A stretch of DNA of 64,000 nt from Citrifermentans bremense R1 (lineage in GTDB: Bacteria > Desulfobacterota > Desulfuromonadia > Geobacterales > Geobacteraceae). The position numbers and the translations under genes are program-made. The DNA lies in NCBI RefSeq assembly GCF_000426865.1, contig NZ_AUGE01000001.1, positions 434,001-498,000 on the forward strand, in the 5' to 3' direction. Shown piece by piece: positions 55,234 through 63,630 of this stretch. Numbering within the stretch: the stretch's first letter is position 1; every line of letters begins with the position of its first letter. The notes below the pieces were generated by a model. The model searched no databases. It saw nothing but the letters and a program-made list of their open reading frames with translations, and was not told the DNA's origin.

Positions 55234-55258
55234 CTCATGCTTCATTGTCTCCGGTCCA

Positions 55259-56593
55259 TCAGGAGGGGAGTTTGCCCATCGTCTTCAGGATCTCCCACCC
55301 TTTCAGGAGGTCGAGCGCGCGCAGCACCTGCGAGTCGCTCTTGATCAGTTCGTCGGTCTTGTAGGGAGCCGGCTTGTCCTTCTTATCCTCGCCCCCCTCC
55401 TTTTTATCCCCTTCGAAATGGTTCTCGAGGTCCTTCTCCCTGATGTGCATCCCTTCACGCTTCTCGCTGGTGGCGGCAAGATCGACCTTCTCGGCGACGA
55501 TATCGGGGGTGATCCCCTTAGCCTGGATGGAGCGGCCGCTGGGCGTGAAGTACCTGGCGGTGGTGAGCCTCAGGCCCGAGTTGTCGGCGAGCGGGATGAT
55601 GGTCTGGACGCTCCCCTTGCCGAAACTCTGGGTCCCCATGACGACGGCGCGCTTGTGGTCTTGCAGGCACCCGGCGACGATCTCCGAGGCGCTCGCCGAA
55701 CCGCTGTTGATCAGCACCACGATCGGGTAGTCCGGCTGCTTGTGCCCCTTACGGGAGGTGAAGCGCATCTGGGAATCCTTCTCGCGCCCCTCGGTATAAA
55801 CGACCAGCTTCCCTTCGGGGATCCAGTGCTCGCTCACCCGGACCGCCTGGTCCAGGAGCCCGCCCGGATCGTTGCGCAGGTCGAGCACCAGCCCCTTGAG
55901 CTGTTTCTGCTCGCCCTGAAGGGCCTGCAGCGCCTTCTCCAGGTCGTCGTCGGTCTTCTCCTGGAACTGGGCAATCCTCACGTAGCCGTAGCCGTCGTCG
56001 AGCACCTTGTGCTTCACGCTCTTGACCTGGATGATGTCCCGCTCCAGCACGAATTCCTTCGTCTTGTCGAACCCCTCGCGCATGATGGTGAGGGTGACCT
56101 TGGTCCCCTTCACCCCCCTCATCCTCTTCACCGCATCGGTGATGGTGAGGTCCTTGGTGAACTTGTCGTCGATCTTCAGGATCTGGTCGCCTGCCTTGAT
56201 GCCGGCCTTGAAGGCGGGGGTGTCCTCTATCGGGGAGATGACGGTGAGGATCCCTTCCTTGACCGTGATCTCTATGCCGAGACCGCCGAAGGAGCCCTTG
56301 GTGTCGATCTTCATTTCCTTGTAGGTTTCAGGGGGCATGAAGGAGCTGTGGGGGTCCAGGGAGGTGAGCATGCCGTTGATGGCACCGTACACGAGCTTCT
56401 TGGTGTCGACCTCTTCTACGTAGCTCTTCTTGACGATGGCCAGAACGTCGGTGAACAACTCGATGGACTGGTAATCGTTGCCGCCCCCCTGGGCGGCGCA
56501 TCTGCGTTGCATGCCGAAGCCGATCACCAGCGTCAGCAGGCACACGGTTGTGACAAACAGCGTTGTCTTCTTCAATTTGCTGCCTTTGAACAT
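55259..56593 (-). CDS. ctpA: S41-family C-terminal processing peptidase
   Basis: A periplasmic serine protease of 444 residues. Signal anchor KKTTLFVTTVCLLTLVIGFG, then a family N-terminal helical region, a PDZ domain (FGGLGIEITVKEGILTVISPIEDTPAFKAGIKAGDQI) and the S41 catalytic domain with the serine in VLINSGSASASEIVAG and the lysine in GTQSFGKGSVQTIIPL. The C-terminal tail is charged (DKKEGGEDKKDKP). It follows envC by 34 bases, an arrangement often seen with envC genes. ATG at 56593 has AGGGAGGC upstream. Confidence 0.95.
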   Translation of the reverse strand: MFKGSKLKKTTLFVTTVCLLTLVIGFGMQRRCAAQGGGNDYQSIELFTDVLAIVKKSYVEEVDTKKLVYGAINGMLTSLDPHSSFMPPETYKEMKIDTKGSFGGLGIEITVKEGILTVISPIEDTPAFKAGIKAGDQILKIDDKFTKDLTITDAVKRMRGVKGTKVTLTIMREGFDKTKEFVLERDIIQVKSVKHKVLDDGYGYVRIAQFQEKTDDDLEKALQALQGEQKQLKGLVLDLRNDPGGLLDQAVRVSEHWIPEGKLVVYTEGREKDSQMRFTSRKGHKQPDYPIVVLINSGSASASEIVAGCLQDHKRAVVMGTQSFGKGSVQTIIPLADNSGLRLTTARYFTPSGRSIQAKGITPDIVAEKVDLAATSEKREGMHIREKDLENHFEGDKKEGGEDKKDKPAPYKTDELIKSDSQVLRALDLLKGWEILKTMGKLPS

Positions 56594-56627
56594 TTTGCCT
56601 CCCTAGGATTTTGTTGCGGTACCCTGC

Positions 56628-57821
56628 TTATCTGAACCAGGGGGAGGGATCGACTGGTTTCCCCTGGTATCTGATCTCGAAATAAAGCATCGGCCCTTTG
56701 CTTGAATCAACGTCACCCACACTGGCCAGGACTTCGTTCTTTGATACCTTCGCCCCGACCCTTTTCGTCATCGATGAGGCATGGGCGTAAAGACTGAAGA
56801 AGCCGTCCCCGTGATCGACGATGATCATATTACCATAGCCTTTGAAATAGTTCGCAAAAATCACTTCGCCGTCATAGATCGCGTGAATGGCGGATCCGGC
56901 TGGCGCAGATACAGAAATGCCGTTGCTGACAGTGAAGGAATCGAACTCAGGATGCTTGTGCCTGCCGTAGCGGTCCACGATCGTCCCCTTCACCGGCAAG
57001 GAGAGCCTTCCCTTCTGCGCCCCGAGCCCCTGGTTCGGGACCGCGACGGACCTCGGAGAGACGACTTGCGCCTTATTGTCCCCCGCCTTACCGCGAGCCT
57101 TGGAACTATACGCTTTTCTACTTCTGGCTTCAAGCTTTTGGATCATGCTCTGCAGGCGCCCGGCATTGGCCTGCAATTCTTTGAGTGAGGCCTGGTACTG
57201 CTGCTTGTCCTGCCTCACTTTGACCAGGTAGTTCGCCTTCTTGCTCTTCTCCTGCTCTATCTCGCGCTTCTTCGCCTCTATGTTGCGCCGGATCCCTTCC
57301 TTGCGCGTCGCGTCCTGCTCAAGTTGCTGCTTCAACAGGTTCAGCCGCTGCAGGTTCTCGTTGTACTGCTGAAAGAGCTTCCGGTCGTTCTCCAGTATGC
57401 TCCGCATGTAGCGGAGGTTCTCAGTCATCTGCGGGAAAGACTCCGAGGAGAAGAACACCCTGAGGTTCCCGGTATCCCCTCCCTTGTAGAGGGCGGCGAC
57501 GCGGCGGTTGATCTGAGCCCGCTTGCGCTCGGCCTCCTGGCGCTCGCTCTCTATGTCCACGAGCGTCTTGTCGATTCCCTTTTCCACGGAGGCCAAGTCG
57601 CGCCCCAAGGAAACCAGGCTCGACTGCTTCTCGGCCAGAGTCTTCTGGATCTGCACCAGCTCTCCCGAAACCTTGGTCTCCACCTTCTGGGTCTTCGAGA
57701 TGAGCCGGTTCTTTTCCTTGATCTGTTTCTTTATGGTCTGCAGCTCTTCCTTGGCCCCCGCGCAGCAAAGGGAAGGGGCCAAAATCAGGGCCAGACAGCT
57801 TATCAGGAGAATGTGACGCAT
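56628..57821 (-). CDS. envC: EnvC-like murein hydrolase activator (degenerate LytM)
   Basis: A 397-residue periplasmic protein. Signal peptide MRHILLISCLALILAPSLCC, long coiled coil (about 22-245), a basic linker, and a LytM/M23 domain (about 280-397: DRYGRHKHPEFDSFTVSNGISV, GNMIIVDHGDGFFSLYAHAS, GPMLYFEIRYQGKPVDP). Metal ligands expected in active M23 enzymes are lost (the HxGxD motif reads SNGIS and HFEIR reads YFEIR), consistent with EnvC, which activates amidases instead of cutting murein. It follows ftsX by one base and precedes ctpA. Confidence 0.93.
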   Translation of the reverse strand: MRHILLISCLALILAPSLCCAGAKEELQTIKKQIKEKNRLISKTQKVETKVSGELVQIQKTLAEKQSSLVSLGRDLASVEKGIDKTLVDIESERQEAERKRAQINRRVAALYKGGDTGNLRVFFSSESFPQMTENLRYMRSILENDRKLFQQYNENLQRLNLLKQQLEQDATRKEGIRRNIEAKKREIEQEKSKKANYLVKVRQDKQQYQASLKELQANAGRLQSMIQKLEARSRKAYSSKARGKAGDNKAQVVSPRSVAVPNQGLGAQKGRLSLPVKGTIVDRYGRHKHPEFDSFTVSNGISVSAPAGSAIHAIYDGEVIFANYFKGYGNMIIVDHGDGFFSLYAHASSMTKRVGAKVSKNEVLASVGDVDSSKGPMLYFEIRYQGKPVDPSPWFR

Positions 57822-57822
57822 G

Positions 57823-58767
57823 CTAGATGTTTATGAACCTCTTCAGCGAGGTCGCGCTCCCGATGAAGCCGAGCAGCACGCCTCCCAGTACCACCCCAGC
57901 CAGGTGCGAGGGGGGAAGAAAGGAAAGCCCCGCCGAAGCCGGGTTGATGCCGAGGAAGTCGCCGGCGTTCTTCAGGAAGGCGAAGTAGCACCCCAGAAGC
58001 GCCAAAAGCGAGATCACCGCCCCTGCGGCCCCCTGCAGCACCCCCTCGATGAGGAAAGGAGCCTTGATGAAGAAGCGGGTTGCCCCCACAAGACCCAGGA
58101 GCTCCAGCTCGTCCTTCCTTGCGTAGATGGTGAGCTTGATGGTGTTGGAGACGATGAAGAGCACCGTAATGGTGAGGAAGCCCCCGAGGAGCGCCCCCAT
58201 CAGGCGGAATAGGTTCATGAAAGAGTTGAAGCGCCTGACCCACTCCTCGCCGTACTGCACCTCGGTGATCCCCTGGATCTGCTTGAGCTTCGCCACGTAG
58301 GCCGCCACCGACTCGTTGTCGCGGTGGTCCCGGTCCAGGCGGATCTCGAGCGAGGCGGGGAGCACTTCGGCGGAGATCCCCTCAAGAAGGGACTCCTGCC
58401 CCTTGAGCCGGCTCCGCAGGCGCTTCTCCGCCTCGGCCTGGCTCACGAAGAGCACCTTGGCGGTGCCGGGTATGGCCTGCACCCTCCCCTTCAGCGCTGC
58501 CACCGCCAGCGGAGCCGGCTCCGCATCGAAGTACGCGGTCACCTGCACCTTGTCGCTCCACCCCTCAGCCATTCCGGAAAGGTTCACGTAGACCAGCAGA
58601 AAGAGCGAGGCGATGAGAAGCGCAAGCGCGATGGTCCCGACGGTGACCGCGCTCACGAAGACGTTTTGCCTGAGGTTCGCGACGGCGCGGCTGGAGTAAT
58701 AGCTCAGACGCCCGAAGAAGCCCTCCTGCGCCAGCTTGGGACGGACCGCCTTGTTAGCCTTGGACAT
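57823..58767 (-). CDS. ftsX: cell division protein FtsX
   Basis: Membrane partner of FtsE that relays ATPase activity to periplasmic murein hydrolases. The 314-residue protein has a first membrane helix (VTVGTIALALLIASLFLLVYV), a periplasmic extracellular domain (about 65-190) and three C-terminal helices (LMGALLGGFLTITVLFIVSN, EGVLQGAAGAVISLLALLGC, HLAGVVLGGVLLGFIGSA). It overlaps ftsE by 14 bases. EnvC is directly downstream, matching the known FtsEX-EnvC interaction. Confidence 0.95.
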   Translation of the reverse strand: MSKANKAVRPKLAQEGFFGRLSYYSSRAVANLRQNVFVSAVTVGTIALALLIASLFLLVYVNLSGMAEGWSDKVQVTAYFDAEPAPLAVAALKGRVQAIPGTAKVLFVSQAEAEKRLRSRLKGQESLLEGISAEVLPASLEIRLDRDHRDNESVAAYVAKLKQIQGITEVQYGEEWVRRFNSFMNLFRLMGALLGGFLTITVLFIVSNTIKLTIYARKDELELLGLVGATRFFIKAPFLIEGVLQGAAGAVISLLALLGCYFAFLKNAGDFLGINPASAGLSFLPPSHLAGVVLGGVLLGFIGSATSLKRFINI

Positions 58768-59425
58768 CGGGCACCTCCACCATGCGTCCCTTCTCCAGCC
58801 GAATCACCCTGCGGTGGGAGTTCTCGATCACGCGCCGGTCGTGGGTCGCCACCACCACGGTGGTGCCGCGGATGTTCGCCTCCTTGAAGATGGAGAGGAT
58901 CTGTTCCTTGTTCTCGTCGTCCAGGTTCCCGGTCGGCTCGTCGGCAATGAGTATCTTGGGGTCGTTGACCAGCGCCCGGGCCAGCGCCACGCGCTGCTGC
59001 TCGCCGCCCGAAAGCCTCAGGGGGGTGGAGTTCACCTTGTCCTCCAGCCCCATCGATTTCAGGATGTGGTACACCTTCTTGCCGATATCGCGCTTGCCCC
59101 ACCCCAAGACCTCCAGGGTGATGGCCACGTTCTCAAGGACGGTGCGGTTGGGCAAAAGCTTGTAGTCCTGGAACACCACCCCGATGGAGCGGCGCAGGTA
59201 AGGGATCTCCTTCCTGGAAAGCCTGGTGACGTTGGCGCCGTCGATTACCACCTGGCCGCGGGTGGGGGAGAGTTCGGCGTAGATGAGCTTCAAGAGGGTC
59301 GACTTCCCCGCTCCCGATTGCCCGGTCAAAAAAACAAAATCCCCTTTGGGGATTTTGAGGGTTACATCGGCCAGAGCCGCAGATTCGGCCTGGTACGACA
59401 TCGATACGTTGTGCAGTTGGATCAT
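58754..59425 (-). CDS. ftsE: cell division ATP-binding protein FtsE
   Basis: ABC ATPase for FtsX. The 223-residue protein contains Walker A LTGQSGAGKSTLLKLI, Q-loop region GVVFQDYKLLPNRTV, signature LSGGEQQRVALARALV, Walker B ILIADEPTGNLD and the H-loop VVVATHDRRVI. ATG at 59425 has GAGGCCTAAAGGAAA upstream. It starts the ftsE-ftsX-envC-ctpA operon, about 30 bases after the pseudopilin gene, with which it may be cotranscribed. Confidence 0.97.
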   Translation of the reverse strand: MIQLHNVSMSYQAESAALADVTLKIPKGDFVFLTGQSGAGKSTLLKLIYAELSPTRGQVVIDGANVTRLSRKEIPYLRRSIGVVFQDYKLLPNRTVLENVAITLEVLGWGKRDIGKKVYHILKSMGLEDKVNSTPLRLSGGEQQRVALARALVNDPKILIADEPTGNLDDENKEQILSIFKEANIRGTTVVVATHDRRVIENSHRRVIRLEKGRMVEVPDVQG

Positions 59426-59456
59426 TTTCCTTTAGGCCTCTTCTGTTTCGTGAGGG

Positions 59457-59864
59457 TCACCACTCGTTGTACGCCACGCCGTTGGACCCCATCAGGGTCG
59501 AACCGCTGTGCACGTCGTAGACTCCTGTGGCCGGCTCGCCGGAATCGGTGGCCGGAGGGGCGGCGGTGACCCAGGTTTCCCTGGACTTGGTGAACGGGTC
59601 CTTCGGTATCTCCCTCAGGTATTTGTTCTTGTTTTCCACGAGCTCCTGCAGCGTTTCCGGGTATTTACCCTGGTCGGCGTAGTACTGGTCTATGGTGGAG
59701 CGCAGGGTGTAGAGATCCTCGCGCAAAACCGATTCGCGCGCCCTGACAATACCCCACTGGTAGTTGGGCGCAGCGATGGCGGCCAGGATGCCGATGATGG
59801 ACAGGACGATCATCAGTTCGATAAGCGTGAAGCCACGCTGTGTCTTTGCAATCCTCTTAAACAT
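59457..59864 (-). CDS. GspG-type pseudopilin
   Basis: Major-pseudopilin-like protein, 135 residues. The prepilin leader and cleavage site are TQRGFTLIELMIVLSIIGIL, with Glu at +5, then the helix that forms the pseudopilus core. The C-terminal domain (YTLRSTIDQYYADQGKYPETLQELVENKNKYLREIPKDPFTKS) is GspG-like. It lies 4 bases downstream of a second pseudopilin gene, at the end of the secretion cluster. This resembles OxpG of Geobacter, needed for secretion of the OmpB multicopper protein; the identification is from memory of the family. Confidence 0.93.
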   Translation of the reverse strand: MFKRIAKTQRGFTLIELMIVLSIIGILAAIAAPNYQWGIVRARESVLREDLYTLRSTIDQYYADQGKYPETLQELVENKNKYLREIPKDPFTKSRETWVTAAPPATDSGEPATGVYDVHSGSTLMGSNGVAYNEW

Positions 59865-59868
59865 GAGG

Positions 59869-60363
59869 TCACCAGTCCTTGTATTTGGTGCCGTCGATCG
59901 CCGTCCCGTCGCTCAGGGAATAGACGTCGAAGACATCTTCCCCCCCCCAGGTGGTGCTGTCGGGTTCGTCGTTGTGGGAGCGCATGCCCCAGCCCGGTTC
60001 ATCACCCTGAGGCTTGTAAAACGGGTCCGGCGGGATCCTACGCAGGAACTTCTTTTTGTACCCCAGGTACCCCTTTATGTCGTCCCCTTTTACCAGCACC
60101 TCGAGGGTTTCCGGGTACCCCTCCGGCTTGTTCAGCGAAGCGGTGATCTTCTTCTCGTCGACGCCGCGGTCATAGATCTTCTTGTACTCGTCGATGGCCC
60201 CCCTGATCTCGCGCAGGTTCCGCCTGAGCTCGATCTCCTTGCTCCGCTTGGAAGCCATCTGCGCGGAAGGGAGTATCAGCGAGGAGAGGATGATGAGTAT
60301 GGACAGCGTCACCACCAGCTCGATCAGGCTCAACCCGCGCTTGTCGTCAAGGATTTTCCACAT
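59869..60363 (-). CDS. second pseudopilin of the GspG type
   Basis: A 164-residue prepilin-like protein. The leader is DKRGLSLIELVVTLSILIIL with Glu at +5. The C-terminal region (EIRGAIDEYKKIYDRGVDEKK, PEGYPETLEVLVKGDDIKGYLGYKKKFLRRIPPDPFYKP) is GspG-like but larger than its neighbour. Two GspG-like proteins in tandem differ from the usual single GspG plus GspH-K set. Both lie downstream of the secretin gene. Confidence 0.9.
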   Translation of the reverse strand: MWKILDDKRGLSLIELVVTLSILIILSSLILPSAQMASKRSKEIELRRNLREIRGAIDEYKKIYDRGVDEKKITASLNKPEGYPETLEVLVKGDDIKGYLGYKKKFLRRIPPDPFYKPQGDEPGWGMRSHNDEPDSTTWGGEDVFDVYSLSDGTAIDGTKYKDW

Positions 60364-60383
60364 GATCTGAAAGCCCCGAAAGG

Positions 60384-62978
60384 CTACTGTACCTCCACTA
60401 CGGACTTAAAGGCTGTGACCGGGATCTCCTCGCCTGTCTTTTTGCTGAAGTTGGTGTTGTTCACGGAGACAGCGGCCGATCCCGTCCCTATCGCCTTGAA
60501 GCTGATGTTGGCCAGGATGCCGTTGGCGGTTCCGGTCGGCTCCTCGCGCATGCCGGACATCCAGATCTCACCCTTTTTCTTGTCAGCAAAAGCCTGGAAG
60601 GTGGAAGGTTTCCCGGGTTGTTTCAAGAGGTTCCCCTCGGACTGCGAGATGGCGTCCAGGAGCTTGGGATCGTAAGAGAGCACGAAGACCGCCTTGTACA
60701 AATCCCTCATCCCGGACCCGTTCACCTGCACGTTGAACTGGTCGTTAAGTTTCACCTTGGCCGGGAGGCTCAGCGCGATCAGCGAATCGGTCAGAAGCGG
60801 CTGCTTCGCGGCTGCGGGTGCGGCGGGAGCGGGAGCTGGAACCGGAGCTGGAGCGGGAACCGGAACGGGAGCGGGCACAGGGACAGGGACAGGCGCGGGC
60901 ACCGGGACGTCCCCTGCTGCCGGAACGGCGCCGGGGGCAGGTGCCGGAACTGCCGCGGCAGCTCCGCCTGGAGCGGTAGCGGCACCAGCAGGAGCAGGAG
61001 CCGGGGCCGGAACAGGAGCCGGCACGATCTTCTGGACCGGCACCAGGTTAGGCAGCGCCCTGGGGGCGGGCTTGGCTGCGGCAGGGGCCGCGGCACCCTC
61101 GGCAGCCTCGGGGTTGACGAAGTCCGGCTCCATGAAGGAGGAATACGGCTGGTGCGACGAGGGCTCGTCCTCGCGGCCGGACCAGAAGGCGGCTACGTCG
61201 TTGTCGGGAACGGTCACGCCGCGCACGATTCTGGGGGTGATGGCAAGCAGCAGCTCGGTCTTGTCCTTCTTGTCGCTGGTGTTGCTGAACAGAGGGCCAA
61301 GAAGCGGGATGTCTCCCAACAGGAAGACCTTGCTCTTGCTGTCGGTCTGGGTCTTCTGGATCAGCCCCCCGATGATGCTGGTCTCGCCGTCCTTGAGCGA
61401 GAGCACCGTGTCAAGATTCCTCGTTCCTATTGTCACGACCGTCGTCGCCGAATCGGCCCCCCCGACTGACTTCTCGCTAAGGATGGAGCTCACTTCCAGT
61501 CCAAGCTTGATGGCGACCTCGTTGTTCAACTGGATGGTCGGTTCGGCGTTCACCTTGACCCCGACGTCGACGTATTGGACGTTGACGCTCACGCCGCCGC
61601 CGGTAGGCGATGAGGTCGTGGTTATCGGCACCCTGGTGCCGACGTTGAACTTCGCCTTCTCCCGGTTTTTCACCCTGATCTTCGGGTTGGAGAGGGTCTC
61701 GCCGTTGGAGAGGGTCTTGCCGAAGTTGAAGGTGGCGTTGGGGACGGTGAGGTAGCCGTTATACCCCCTCAAGTTGAATACGTTCAACAGGTTGGTCGGC
61801 CCGGCGGAGGAAGTGGGCGTACCTGCCGCAGGCGTAGTGGTCGTTACAGCGCCGAGAGTATCGGCGAGGAATTGGGTATCGTTGCTTCTCGGCGTGGTAA
61901 CCCCCAGGGAGGTGGCGTACCTGGAGAGGAGCAATCCGAAGGTCTCGGCGTTCTGCTTGGAGAGCTCGAACACCTCCACCTCGAGGAGCACCTCGGCGTC
62001 GGGTACGTCGTTGGCCTCCAGGATCTTGCGCGCCACCTCGATGACCTCGGGGGTGTCGCGGATGACCAGGGCGTTCGCCTCTTCGTTCACGTAGATCTTC
62101 TTCACCTGGAGCATGGTGCGCACCAGGTTGACCGCCTTCTTCGCGTCCAGCTTGTTCAGGTAGAAGGTCTGCAGGAAGAGTTCTTCGTACTGCTTGACCT
62201 TGTCCGGGGTCTTCGGATAGATGATGATGGTGCTCTCGTTCAGGATCTTCTTGTCCAGCTTCTGCATCCCGGTGATCAGTTCCATCGCCTGCTGGAACGA
62301 GCCGTTCTCCAGGTGCAGCGTGACGTTCACGTCTTTCACCGCTTCGTCGAAGACGAAGTTGATGCCGGAGAGCTGGGAAAGGATGGTGAAGATCTCCTTG
62401 ATCTTGGCGTCGCGGAACTTGAGGGTGATCGGCTTGTTCGACTTCAGGTTCAGCTCGAAACCGTCCAGCTTCTGGCGCTTGTTGGCGATGATGCGATCCA
62501 GCCCTTCCTTCACCTCCTTGTTGCTCGGGTCGAATTCAAGGGCGTGCTTGAAGGCGATCATCGCCTCGCGCGGTTTGCGGTTTTTCTCGAAATCGAGCCC
62601 CTCCTGCAGGTAGGTCTGGGCGTTTCTCAGCTTCAGCACCTGGTCGGCCTGGTTCTTGGCCAAGACGTTCGTGGGGTCCATGGCGTAGGCGCTTTGAAAC
62701 TCCCTGAGGGCTTCGTCGTAGTTCTTCTTGGCGAAGAACTCCTCCCCCTTCTTGAAATGCGCGCGAGCCGCCGTCTCGGTGACGTTCAAAAGCTTCACCC
62801 GGTACTCGCCGATATCGGGGTTAGCAGCGGCTACCTCGGCGTACTTCACCAGCGCGGCGTCCAGGTTCCCCTCTCGCTCCAGCTTCTCCGCCTTGCTGAA
62901 AGCGGTGCGGCCGGACGTGCAGCCCGAGAGAGCCAGTGCCACCAGCATCACGGTCAAGATCGGTCTTGGTCTATACAT
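60384..62978 (-). CDS. secretin lipoprotein with TPR and cohesin-like domains
   Basis: An 864-residue outer membrane channel of the GspD/PilQ class. Lipoprotein signal PILTVMLVALALSGC, N-terminal TPR-like repeats (about 20-165), secretin N0/N1 domains (KPITLKFRDAKIKEIFTILSQLSGINFVFDE, AKKAVNLVRTMLQVKKIYVNEEANALVIRD), the secretin core (about 400-620: NGETLSNPKIRVKNREKAKFNVGTRVPI, GETSIIGGLIQKTQ, FLLGDIPLLGPLF), a Pro/Ala-rich linker of about 90 residues, and a C-terminal cohesin-like domain (about 735-864: FVLSYDPKLLDAISQSEG, ANISFKAIGTGSAAVSVNNT). ATG at 62978 with AAGGAGC upstream. Confidence 0.93.
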   Translation of the reverse strand: MYRPRPILTVMLVALALSGCTSGRTAFSKAEKLEREGNLDAALVKYAEVAAANPDIGEYRVKLLNVTETAARAHFKKGEEFFAKKNYDEALREFQSAYAMDPTNVLAKNQADQVLKLRNAQTYLQEGLDFEKNRKPREAMIAFKHALEFDPSNKEVKEGLDRIIANKRQKLDGFELNLKSNKPITLKFRDAKIKEIFTILSQLSGINFVFDEAVKDVNVTLHLENGSFQQAMELITGMQKLDKKILNESTIIIYPKTPDKVKQYEELFLQTFYLNKLDAKKAVNLVRTMLQVKKIYVNEEANALVIRDTPEVIEVARKILEANDVPDAEVLLEVEVFELSKQNAETFGLLLSRYATSLGVTTPRSNDTQFLADTLGAVTTTTPAAGTPTSSAGPTNLLNVFNLRGYNGYLTVPNATFNFGKTLSNGETLSNPKIRVKNREKAKFNVGTRVPITTTSSPTGGGVSVNVQYVDVGVKVNAEPTIQLNNEVAIKLGLEVSSILSEKSVGGADSATTVVTIGTRNLDTVLSLKDGETSIIGGLIQKTQTDSKSKVFLLGDIPLLGPLFSNTSDKKDKTELLLAITPRIVRGVTVPDNDVAAFWSGREDEPSSHQPYSSFMEPDFVNPEAAEGAAAPAAAKPAPRALPNLVPVQKIVPAPVPAPAPAPAGAATAPGGAAAAVPAPAPGAVPAAGDVPVPAPVPVPVPAPVPVPAPAPVPAPAPAAPAAAKQPLLTDSLIALSLPAKVKLNDQFNVQVNGSGMRDLYKAVFVLSYDPKLLDAISQSEGNLLKQPGKPSTFQAFADKKKGEIWMSGMREEPTGTANGILANISFKAIGTGSAAVSVNNTNFSKKTGEEIPVTAFKSVVEVQ

Positions 62979-62997
62979 GCAGTTGCTCCTTAACCTA

Positions 62998-63630
62998 TTA
63001 CTTGGTGCGGCGCGCAAGCGACCTGTTCTCGACCAGGGGTATCACCATCTGCTGGTCGGTGGTCAGGGACTTAATGGTTAGAGCCTCTTCGGTCAGGTCG
63101 GTCACCTGGAACCTCGACCCGAGTTTGGAGCCCTTCTTCGCCAGGATGATCTCGTTGTTCGTGGAGAGAAACACGGTCTTCTCACCGTTCTTCTTCAGGT
63201 AGCCAAGGAAAACGAACTTCCCCATCTCCGCCTCGTCCAACTGCTCCTGCGTAGGCGGCGGAGGGGGCGGCGGCACAGGCTGCGCCACCGGCATCGGAGG
63301 CGGAAGAGGCGGCAGTTTGACCGGCGGGGGCGGAGGCGGCAGTTTGAGCGCCGGCGGCGCCTCACCCTTGAAGATGGGAGAAAAGATGTTGCGCCGAAAG
63401 CCGCTGAACGAAGAGAGCTCCTGGTCCAGTTGCGCCAGGTGCACGCTGCTGCTGTCAGCCACCCCCTTCCGGGCAGGCGCCTTTTTGCTCCTCGACACCG
63501 AAGCCGCCATCCCCGGGCGGTTCTTCAGCGTGGCCACCTCCTGCTGCCGGGGAGAGCGCAAGAACGAATAGCCGACGGAGCCCGCCAGAACCAGCAGCAA
63601 AAGGAATAGCACGAGCTTCTGGCGGTTCAT
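62998..63630 (-). CDS. PilP/GspC-like secretion clamp protein
   Basis: A 210-residue protein with one N-terminal membrane helix (LVLFLLLLVLAGSVGYSFL), a polyproline linker (about 95-125) and a small C-terminal beta domain (GKFVFLGYLKKNGEKTVFLSTNNEIILAKKGSKLGSRFQVTDLTEEALTI), like the HR domain of GspC or PilP that contacts the secretin. It lies between the PilO-like gene, which it overlaps by 4 bases, and the secretin gene, 19 bases away. Confidence 0.83.
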   Translation of the reverse strand: MNRQKLVLFLLLLVLAGSVGYSFLRSPRQQEVATLKNRPGMAASVSRSKKAPARKGVADSSSVHLAQLDQELSSFSGFRRNIFSPIFKGEAPPALKLPPPPPPVKLPPLPPPMPVAQPVPPPPPPPTQEQLDEAEMGKFVFLGYLKKNGEKTVFLSTNNEIILAKKGSKLGSRFQVTDLTEEALTIKSLTTDQQMVIPLVENRSLARRTK